Source: Papaver somniferum (Eukaryota; Streptophyta; Magnoliopsida; Ranunculales; Papaveraceae). Taken from it: DNA of 64,000 bases. Of this stretch, positions 55,841 to 64,000 are shown one piece after another. Numbering within the stretch: position 1 is the stretch's first letter; every line of letters starts with the position of its first letter. The notes under the pieces were generated by a model. That model was not told the DNA's origin, ran no database searches, and worked only from the letters and a program-made list of their open reading frames with translations. A program made the translations under genes and the position numbers. Where the stretch lies: contig NC_039359.1 in the NCBI RefSeq assembly GCF_003573695.1, forward strand, positions 122,829,849-122,893,848, read 5' to 3'.

Positions 55841-58196
55841 TTTTAGAGCATTGCTCGGCCGAACTCGCATGTGTTGCTATCTCAAGCATGTTTGTCAATG
55901 TTAGTGATCAAACCTATAAGTCTTGATTTCTAGCCTACATAGCTAAAGGTCTCGGACTAGGATAAAAAGTGTAGTTGAGCTCAAGAACTTCATGGAAATC
56001 ATCATACAAGACGAAGGACTACTTAAGGAACTGGTGAATCTTCATCGACTAAAAGGTATGTGGATACTTGAACTTATCTGTCACTCAAAAGTCTATCTAT
56101 TTTATCTCCTACTCTTGAGACAAAAGTCGTTTTGATAAATAGACTTTCATTATTCACGTTTGCTATTTCGAGCCGATTTTATCTCGCCTATCTATTTCTC
56201 GAAATATGTGTTGGTAAGCTTTCGCTTTAGCCGAATTCATCTTTACCTAGTGACGAAAGTCATGTTATGTTTCAATCACTTTGAAAATTGCTCTGACGAA
56301 AAATGGTATGTGAATAACGGCTATATCCGTCCTCTGAGAATGTTTCAATGATTGAAATGAGAGTTTAGATTACATAACCATTAGTAGGATATAAGCATTG
56401 TTGTGGAAACACATATATGTATAAGTCCTTATTCCTTAAACCAAAGTCTGCGAACTTTGTTGATCAAGAGAAATGGAAGTGGCGTGAGGCAAGTCCGCGA
56501 ACTGGCGAAAGTTCTCGACCCGAGAATTTCTGCTGGAGTTTGTGAACTCCTTCCATGAGCTCAAGTCCGCGAACCCAGTCCACGAACTTGAGCAGGTTAT
56601 ATCTAAAACCGGTTGTTTTTGAACTCATGTTTATTTAAACTAAGGAATGCTTTTGCAAACCATGGCTATAAAGTTCATGAACCGATTCGAGTGAATCAAA
56701 CCGATTTTGCTTCGATTGTGTCTTGTGTAGTTACATTAGATCTAAGCAATTGAAAAACTCTCTAACTAGTTCATTTGAGTCATTTGAACTATTTATGGTG
56801 AAGAAGAATATGGTTGATATGAAAGTAATCATATAGATAACCATTTGGTTAACTATTGTTGAACCAACAAATGTTAATGTTTGGGAACGGTTCGTAAACC
56901 CAAAATTGGACATTTCATTTGTGTGTAACAAGCTAAGTTTTCGATCCAACGGTTGAGAAATATTAGCTTAAATCTAATCAGGTTTTCATCTAATGGTGAA
57001 TATTGAATACTTTGTTACCAAGATAACATTGATTGCAAACCCTGATTTGAAAACTATATAATGGAGAACTCTAGCAACTGGGAAACCTAATCCCCACACC
57101 TTACATGTGATACTAGTTGCATAGCTAGAGTAGATTCTCCTTTAACCTTGGTTTCTTCTTCTAAAACCAGGTTAACGACTTAAAGACTTCATTGTGATTG
57201 TGAAGCCAGACCGATACTACTTTTCTTGTAGTTGTGTGATCTGATCTTGTATCTTTTATCAGTACGAGTACGATTGTAATAATTGGATCGAGATTTTATA
57301 TCTCCGATAGGCAAGATAGAAAAGTAATCACAAACACTTCGTCTCATCGTTTGTGATTCCACAATATCTTTTTTCGCTGCGTCGATTAATATTATTGTGA
57401 GGTGATCAATAATACTAGGCTTTTCTTCGGGAATATAAGACCGGTTTATTGATTGGTTCATGTTCACCTTGATTTATCAAAAAACGGAACAAAACTCGTA
57501 GGTATATTCGTGGAAGACGGATTTATATATTACCGTAGACTTTTCTGTGTGATACAGATTTGTTTATTAAAGTCTTCGACTTTGGGTCGTAGCAACTCTT
57601 AGTTGTGGGTGAGATCATCTAAGGGAATCAAGTACGTAGCATCCTGCTGGGATCAGAGGCATAGGAGCATAACTGTACCTTGGATCAGTGTGAGATTGAT
57701 TGGGGTTTAACTACAGTCCAGACCGAAGTTAATTTGGAGTAGGCTAGTGTCTGTAGCGGCTTAATACAGTGTGTGTTCAATCTGGACTAGGTCCCGGGGT
57801 TTTTCTGCATTTGCGGTTTCGTCGTTAACAAAATTATGGTGTCTGTGTTATTTCTTTTCCGCATTATATTTGTTTATATAATTGAAATATCACAGGTTGT
57901 GCGTTGTTCAATCAATTAGAATATATCTGACCTTTTGGTTGTTGATTTAAATTGATTGACACTTGGATATTGGTCTTTGGTACCATCCAAGTTATCTCTC
58001 TTTGATAAAGACTTGCAGATTTCTATTTGGTTGAGTAAAGATCAAATCGAGAGATTGAGATATAAACTCTTTGATATACTTTTTATCTAGATTGAGTCTG
58101 ACTGTCTAGTTGATCCTCTAGAAAGTATATTGGAGTTTGTCCATACAGTTTGCTAATCGAATTGTTGGGTGTGGTTGTTGTACCCCCGCTTTTTTA
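55841..58196 (+). repeat. 3' LTR of the plus-strand element
   Basis: 2356 bp. It keeps the roughly 190-bp stretch absent from the 5' LTR. Starts TTTTAGAGCATTGC and ends GCTTTTTTA. U3 motif cluster at 56440-56590, TATA box at 57055-57061. Confidence 0.9.
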
Positions 58197-58229
58197 AGTA
58201 GAACTTTTTGTAAGTCACTGAGCGTTTCG

Positions 58230-58490
58230 ATTATACTTAGCATAAATTTTTGTAAGACACTATGAACTTAAGTCAACTCAATTTCGTGATTAAGTAAAAA
58301 TAAACAATAGCCAACATTTTCGAAATTTCGTCCCTATAGATAGCCAACATTTTAGAAAAGAAGATGTATTATTTCTAGTAGTTCCAGAATGGTTCAATTT
58401 GAGTTTGAATTTTGATGTCGAAGCTAGAGTAAGCAGGGGTGTATTATGACGGTGATTGGCGGTTTTGGTTCAGAAAGCAAATCTAGATTT
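58230..58490 (+). repeat. Right copy of the diverged direct duplication
   Basis: Matches 48575-49160 without the MITE there. Next to the LTR insertion site, a 42-bp unit starting GATTATACTTAG is also tandemly repeated across the junction (49908-49921 plus 58202-58270). Confidence 0.55.
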
Positions 58491-59310
58491 AGCGAAGCTC
58501 TTGTATATCCTTCCTTTTTTATCCACCGCTTTCCCTTATGGTATAACACCCATCTAAACTTTGGACCTAGGAAATCAGAAATCCATTTAGGAAGCAATGG
58601 TTCCCGACTGAACAACTGTAAACCAATGAGGAAGCAACACATATAAAGTAAAGTTTTTGGAGGGAAAACTTGGGGTACGAAGCACTTTCGTAAATTTTGC
58701 ATTAGGTAATTACAATTTTCACTAAAGATGACCGCTTTTTTGGGGTTCAACTTAGGGATTCTAAAGGAGATTATGATTCATGGGAATGGATTTTCCTTCC
58801 TACAATCCATACATGTCGTATGTTATAGTATTTTTTCGCATTTTCTTGTCCTTTAGGAAATAGAAAAGGCAGGAGAATCTGAAATGTTGTAGGTGTTTTT
58901 CTCATTTGATTGTCCTGCAGCAAATAGAAAAGGCAAGAGAATTTAAAATGAGTAAAGGATTCAATTTTTGAGACGGAAAATTTAAATGAAAGTGCGAAAA
59001 AAAGAATTAAAAAACAAAGAAAAAAATCAACTTAATTGTGAACAAAATTACAATTATTACAATGCATATGACCAGCAGAAGAAAAGGTAAAATGTGGTTG
59101 CCATTGCGCTAATCACACACCAATGCAGACAAGAAGCACCATCCCTATATGCAGGAGAGCACGCAATGTACATGCGAAACAAGAAATACAAACACACAAA
59201 ATATAGCGGTATTCAAACTAAAACTTGGTGAGGGGAAAATCTAAGGGAAGTGGTCGAAATGGGTCTCTGGAAGTATGACTTTTTTATAAAATCAAATTGG
59301 AAAATAGATC
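58491..59310. other. Intergenic DNA downstream of the DUF247 gene
   Basis: No supported gene. The stretch just past the stop at 59311 does not encode the membrane helix expected at the end of DUF247 proteins in any frame I read. Confidence 0.4.
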
Positions 59311-60661
59311 TCAATGCATTCGCAAGGTCGAAGACAAAACAGCATAACACCTCCTAAATATATTGGTGGCACCTTTTTCATAAAACTCATTTAATTCATT
59401 TCGCACCAGATTAGTCGTGCACGTCTTATCTCCTCGCACAGTCTCCTTTGTGATTTCCTTTATCAGCTCCATGACAGCCTCGTCACTGCTGGAAGAATTA
59501 ACTATGATCCCTTGGCAGCGGAGTTGGTTAACATCTTTAGGCGACTGGATAAGAGATCCCATGAAGTCGAAATAAGAGTTCAAATCCTTGTTTTTGGTAC
59601 CCTCCCGACGTTCATATATTATCAAATTGACGAATTTAGGTGCATTCTGTTTGTTGATGTGGATAATAGGAAGTTCAAGAGTTGCAGTGTTCTTATCGAA
59701 ATTGATGTTGTCGAAGCTCTGAACTCTTACGCATCTGACACCATACTTGTGATAAAGTTTGGAAATAGAAATACATCCATTTTTATCTTCCTGCGGCTGA
59801 TCCTCCTCCGCACGTTGGCCTTCAGCCAACAATCCCTTTAAATACATGTCTAATAAGTGCAGGCCTGGTTCTATTTTCGGGGCGAACATCATCCACGATA
59901 GGATGCTTTGTATGCTCTGCATGAATGTCATTGACACAACCATTTTAAGGCGCTCCTCGCAATTCAGATGTATAATAGCATGCATACATAAAATTTTGGT
60001 TGAAAAATATGTGTATTACCTTTTCAGGAAGGCCTTCTGAGACCGAAAGCAACGTCGAGAGTACTAGATAAGGCACTTGGTTTGTATGCATCAACAAGTC
60101 TTGCATTATAACCTCGTATATCAAGACATGTCCCTCATGCCCAAATATGGGATCGGTTGCAGCGTAATCAGAATACTTTTGATTACCTCTAGTAACAGAT
60201 AAGAACTCCAAAAGGAAAACTCCATCCAGCAGCATGAGGATGACAAAGCGATCGTTATCTTGCCAAATTTAGCCAAGCGGACCATAAGATTTCCGAAATG
60301 GAGTTGCAAGTTTCACTAGCGCTTGAAGATAGGTACCCACAGGAAGACCTCCCCTCTTAACAAAGTGACGTAGAGCTCTCAATTTGTCGACTTGCATACG
60401 ATCCAAATGAGGTTTGCCGTAGTGGTGCGGACCAGTGGATACATTTCTTGGCTCATCATATATTGCTCTTGGATTTCTCCCGTTTGAATTTGTTGGCATC
60501 TGGTCAGATATTTTTTTAATATCGTTGAGATCACAGGAATAAGAATCCGCATGATCCCAGTTAAGGATGCTGTACAGAAATTCAAGTGTTAAGTAATCAA
60601 CCTTTGTCGATCCATGATTTCCTGTATTGACCTCTTGAAGATTGTCAAGTCCGAATCCCAT
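59311..60661 (-). pseudogene. DUF247 family gene with one in-frame stop and short C-terminus
   Basis: Exon 1 is 60661..60020 and exon 2 is 59955..59311, with a 64-bp phase-0 GT-AG intron; 429 codons in total. DUF247 landmarks in order: NPRAIYDEPRNVSTGPHHYG and HLDRMQVDKLRALRHF, then DNDRFVILMLLDGVFLLEFL, LLMHTNQVPYLVLSTLL, EPGLHLLDMYLKGLL, ATLELPIIHI, FVNLIIYERREG and SPKDVNQLRCQGIIVNSSSS. A TAA at 60269-60271 interrupts one frame that is otherwise open on both sides. The family normally ends with a transmembrane helix after a YF.NPW-type segment; here the frame stops before it. DUF247 proteins are plasma-membrane-associated and mostly uncharacterised; some act in grass self-incompatibility. 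Probably a recent pseudogene. Confidence 0.75.
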
Positions 60662-61281
60662 GACCCCAGCACAATAAGATGATCTAAAAGTTCACATTAA
60701 TTAAGAACATTGTATAATGCAAAATAGAACTAGAACTGATTTTGTCCTGTGACATTCAGAGCAATAGGTAACTCCCGTAGAGCATTGAGAATGATTTATA
60801 TACTGCCGCGTATTTTCATTTTTTAGTTTATCTGTGCCGTAAGAACAGTTCTCTCCTCATTTCTTAAATTTATTTTTGTCTGACGATACTCTAGCAGATA
60901 TAGACTAACCGAGTCCGGCCAACAGTATCCCACTCTAGCGAAGAAACATTCCAAGTCGTCTATGTATTGGAAGTATGACTATTTATTTTTTATATTGGAT
61001 GAACTAATGAGAAATTTCCGCGAAAGATCAAGGGTAAACTATTGAGAGAAACTGAATGATAATGATTTTATGTGGAATTGAATACTATGGGATAAGTTTT
61101 TAAATGGAAATGGTTTGTCAATGTAACTTGTACGAAATGGTTTGTCATTTTTAATACAACATTACTTTGTCCTTGTCGATATAAACTAATGTATATCGGC
61201 AGTTCAGTGGGCCGGTAAGACAAAGCAACTTATTCGAACATCCGATCATCCATGACTAAAGAGCAAGATCCTACAACAAAA
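60662..61281. other. Intergenic DNA, no gene seen
   Basis: AT-rich upstream region of the DUF247 gene. No clear TATA box or other feature was identified. Confidence 0.35.
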
Positions 61282-61445
61282 GAACGATTTTTTGGGATCA
61301 TGGTTTTTTTGGTGGGGATAATGGTTTTATCAGGCCATTTTCCCTATAGTTATAAGGGGTGTCTGTCCTAAAGCATTGAAATGACTAACCTATCCTTAAC
61401 CTAATTTAATTTAAAACCAACCAAATAACCACCTATATATATAAC

Positions 61446-61612
61446 CACCACCACCTCCCACCATCGTCGATTACCACCACCACCACCTCCGATTACCACC
61501 ACCACCACCAACCACCGATTACCACCACCACCACCGCCCACCACCGCCGATTATCACCACCTCCACCACCTCCGATTATCACCACCACCAACCTCCGATT
61601 ACCACCACCACT
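61446..61612. repeat. Imperfect ACC/CCG-type microsatellite
   Basis: Runs of ACCACCACC interspersed with TCCGATTACC and GCCGATTATC, so it looks like an expanded version of a CCGATTA-containing unit. Confidence 0.75.
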
Positions 61613-61789
61613 ATATATATATATAGCTTAATTTAAAACATTAACAAAGATATTCTCACAAACCCATTACTTGTCATTCGTTTTTGGTTGAATATATGAG
61701 AAGTAATCATTAAAATGAGTTGAAAATGGAAGATGCAGAGAGGTTTAATGGAGGGTCTTTTTTTTCAGAGAAAAGTTCGGTTATCACGA

Positions 61790-62405
61790 ATTAATTTTTT
61801 CTTAATCGAACTGCGCAAAAAAATACGTTTAACCGAACTCCTTGTATTAGAACAACACAAGTCCATAAGTTCGGTTCCTTCGCAAAATAAGGATATCACC
61901 GAACTTTAGTTTACGAAAATAATGAGAAGTCCACAAGTTCGCTTCGTTCGCAAAAATGTTAAGTTTTCTTTGTAACCGAACTCTACCTTTGAAACTTCGT
62001 AACCGAACTCTACCTAATTCGCCAAGAAATAAATTTTGTAGTAACCGAACGTTTGCCTAATTGCATATATGCATATATAAGCCCAGTTCGGTTGATTCGC
62101 AAAATATGTTGAAGTTTGCGAACCAACCGAACTTCTAACACTAGGTTACTTTTAACCTGCAGTTCGGTTGGGAACTTGGTTGAGTTGAAGTTTGCGAACT
62201 AACAGAACACACAAGATGTCCCCAAATAAATTGTTAAGTTCAAAGTTCGGTTACCTACCATTTTATCCTAGGTAACCGAACATTACACCGTACGACCAAA
62301 ACCTCCATTAACGAGCGAGTTCGGTAACCTGCGTGTTTGGAAAACGTAACCGAACTACACTTTCAGGTGTGTTCGGTTACATGTTCTTGACATATGGTAA
62401 CCGAA
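61790..62405. repeat. Cluster of at least 14 GTAACCGAAC motifs in both orientations
   Basis: Forward copies (AACCGAAC) near 61829, 61974, 62001, 62042, 62121, 62272, 62347 and 62396. Reverse copies (GTTCGGTT) near 61878, 62083, 62161, 62244, 62319 and 62369. Spacing is irregular (25-70 bp). Adjacent opposite copies would pair as hairpins. Confidence 0.7.
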
Positions 62406-62824
62406 CTGGCCCAAATCTACATAAAAAATTTCTTTTTTTTTGAAAGTTTGGAGCAATTCAACCAACATTATCTAAGTTTGAAGCATACCTGGGTACCCAA
62501 ATACCCTTCCTCCGGTTGTGGTTGGTAAAATCCATCATTTTTCATGTTTTCCTTCTTCATCTTCTCTAACTTTACTCTCTCAATAATTCTACTTCTTTAA
62601 AAAAAAAACCATCTGATTTTTTAATCTCACTAATTATCTTTAACTTAATCATCTCATTAATCACTACACTAACTATTATTAACACTAACTAATCATCACC
62701 CAAAATTAATTAGGAGGGTAATTTAGATATGAATATAAATATCTAGATAAGGATGACCTAGATTTACTTTTAATGTCTTTACCCAAAATAAAATCATGGT
62801 CCCCAAAAAATCGTTCCAACACAA

Positions 62825-63904
62825 CCATAGCTGAAGAAGCAAAGACAGCACCTGGAGGTCCTGGACTCCAAATAGCTACATGGGTAAAGGGGAAACGGAA
62901 ATCCATCACAAATTTCTACATTAAAGGCGACTCTGCAAAAGCATCATATGGACTATCTTTTGGGAAAAGCAAAGCGTGGTCAACTGGCAGAGCATAGCTA
63001 TCTTTGAGGCTTCAGCAAAACAGAAAAACCTTAGCACACAGTATGGAGGCTTTTTAGACTTTAAATTCAACCTTGAACAGAGAACCTGATCGCTGATACA
63101 CTTGACAGTATGATAGCTATGCGAGTTGACTCTGCCAACCAGTTGATACTTGATGCGATTATTGTTCTCAATGTAGGTCATGTTCATAAACCTGGTCTTG
63201 CCAAGGATGGAAGATTTTGTAGGTCATGTTCATAAACCTGGTCTTGCCAAGGATGGAAGATTTTGTCAGTTTTCTATACAAAATTCCTCCACTTGTTGAT
63301 GGAATTTTGTTTTGGAAGGATCGTCACATTTTATTTTATTTTGAATATGGACCGGTTCTTACCTTTGAGCATTTTCTCTCTTTTCTTTTCTGAAAGTAGA
63401 ATTACTTACTTTCAAGGCACAGTTTCAAGAAAATCTCATTTTCATAATCTCCAATCTCAACGCACGAGGGTAGAAATGTGGGGACTGACTATAAGAGCCC
63501 CCTCTTGGAAACAGCTAGATGAATGTAATGTTCTTTTTCTCTCGCAATAACCCAAGTCGTCTGCACGTTATAACCGAGCCAAATTGGCAAACAAACAAAT
63601 GGAAAAGCTACTAATTAGGTGACATGTTATGGGAAGTGTGGAAGTGTAGACCACTCATTAAGGAGGTACTCCGTAGATTTTCAATTCTGTGGTAGTCAAC
63701 TATTACTGGGAACTATGAGGAGAAGAAACAAATTTTTACCCTTCTAAAAAACGGAACAAATTTTCAACAGCGAATTGGGATGCTAAAGATAAGAAAACGG
63801 AAGTGTTTTGTTTCTACAATAGACTTGAAGATACTATAATCTACCACCAGGCACCTCACAAACTGAAAAAACCAGATATGATCACGCCAGTTCAGTCTCT
63901 AACT
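62825..63904. other. Unassigned region with possible gene fragments
   Basis: A plus-strand block (62825-62900) encodes EEAKTAPGGPGLQIATWVKG, and another (63063-63175) encodes TLDSMIAMRVDSANQLILDA and ends at an AAT-GTAGGT donor-like site. They look exon-like, but I could neither join them nor name a family. Stretch 63600-63904 is probably 3' UTR of the gene entering from the right. Confidence 0.3.
63174..63265. repeat. Perfect 46-bp tandem duplication
   Basis: A unit starting TAGGTCATGTTCATAAACC occurs twice, at 63174 and 63220, with no difference seen. This suggests a very recent duplication. Confidence 0.85.
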
Positions 63905-64000
63905 TCAACTCTGCTCCTCACCATTCCCAGCTGCTTCTCTCTCCTCAGCCGCAGCGGCCATTAACTCATCAAAGTTTTCTGTCTTGCCCAGCAGTATCTC
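63905..64000 (-). CDS. C-terminal end of an unidentified gene (partial)
   Basis: The minus strand is open from the window edge to a TGA at 63905-63907. It encodes 31 residues: EILLGKTENFDELMAAAAEE followed by an acidic Glu/Gly tail. Codon use is more GC-rich than the surroundings and the sequence is not repetitive, so a genuine last exon is likely. Acidic tails like this are found on many organellar and ribosome-associated proteins; I do not recognise the family. The rest lies beyond 64000. Confidence 0.55.
   Translation of the reverse strand, partial: EILLGKTENFDELMAAAAEEREAAGNGEEQS

Larger units (their letters stand above)
49922..58196 (+). mobile_element. Complete gag-only LTR retrotransposon, plus strand
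   Basis: Flanked by a perfect 5-bp duplication AGTAG (49917-49921 and 58197-58201). 5' LTR 49922-52087, primer-binding site 52088-52101, ORF1 52152-53313, ORF2 53546-54172, stem-loop array 54725-55030, extra polypurine tracts 55171-55529, final tract 55826-55840, and 3' LTR 55841-58196. The internal region is 3.75 kb with no pol motifs. The LTRs are very similar except that the 5' copy lacks about 190 bp (equivalent to roughly 56838-57023), and the 3' copy has lost its terminal TG and CA (now TT and TA). Confidence 0.9.
61282..62816. mobile_element. TIR element with GTAACCGAAC motif array
   Basis: The left end GAACGATTTTTTGGGATCAT and the right end, read inwards, GAACGATTTTTTGGGGACCA are inverted repeats continuing over about 50 bp. 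Flanks CAACAAAA (61274-61281) and CAACACAA (62817-62824) look like an 8-bp target duplication with one difference. No transposase frame. Contents: an ACC-rich microsatellite (61446-61612) and the motif array at 61790-62405. Confidence 0.6.

Noticed and set aside
58424..58750. 108-residue minus-strand frame
   Set aside because: Overlaps the diverged duplication and has no family features.

Overview
This looks like nuclear DNA from a flowering plant, most likely a eudicot. The sequence is AT-rich, the genes have GT-AG introns, and plant families are recognisable: an EG45/plant natriuretic peptide-like protein, a DUF247 protein and an RGLG/copine-like vWA gene. Plant-type L1 LINEs, Ty1/copia-like gag and several MITEs are also present. 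I cannot name the species from the sequence alone.

Genes are sparse. A two-exon EG45-like secreted protein lies at 3117-3847 (-). A small conserved plant protein with a clear TATA box lies at 31996-32373 (-). A multi-exon vWA gene related to RGLG ubiquitin ligases lies at 40361-41740 (+) but lacks the metal-site exon and the RING finger. A DUF247 gene lies at 59311-60661 (-) with one in-frame stop and no C-terminal membrane helix. The last exon of an unidentified gene runs off the right edge at 63905-64000 (-).

The rest is mostly transposons, often nested. In order: a Mutator-type MITE containing a Tourist-type MITE (1802-2750); an L1 LINE (-) interrupted by a hAT element that carries a spliced gene fragment (6163-9655); a gag-only LTR retrotransposon on the minus strand (10786-19076); a terminal-inverted-repeat element filled with a tandem array (19693-21592); a LINE whose C-terminus looks like a restriction-like endonuclease (21620-24405, -); an L1 LINE (+) split by a 3.3 kb insertion (24541-30830); LINE RNase H fragments; a minisatellite-bearing TIR element (32782-33622); a four-level insertion stack (42172-48340); an intact-ended 8.3 kb gag-only LTR retrotransposon on the plus strand (49922-58196); and another array-bearing TIR element (61282-62816).

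The most interesting system is the pair of gag-only LTR retrotransposons. Although on opposite strands and clearly diverged, they share a 3' internal module. It consists of a small coiled-coil ORF, an array of short stem-loops about 75 nt apart, and several extra polypurine tracts before the usual one. Neither has a recognisable protease, integrase, reverse transcriptase or RNase H, so they would have to be mobilised in trans. Their U3 regions also carry clusters of short GC-rich motifs whose sequence differs between LTR families.
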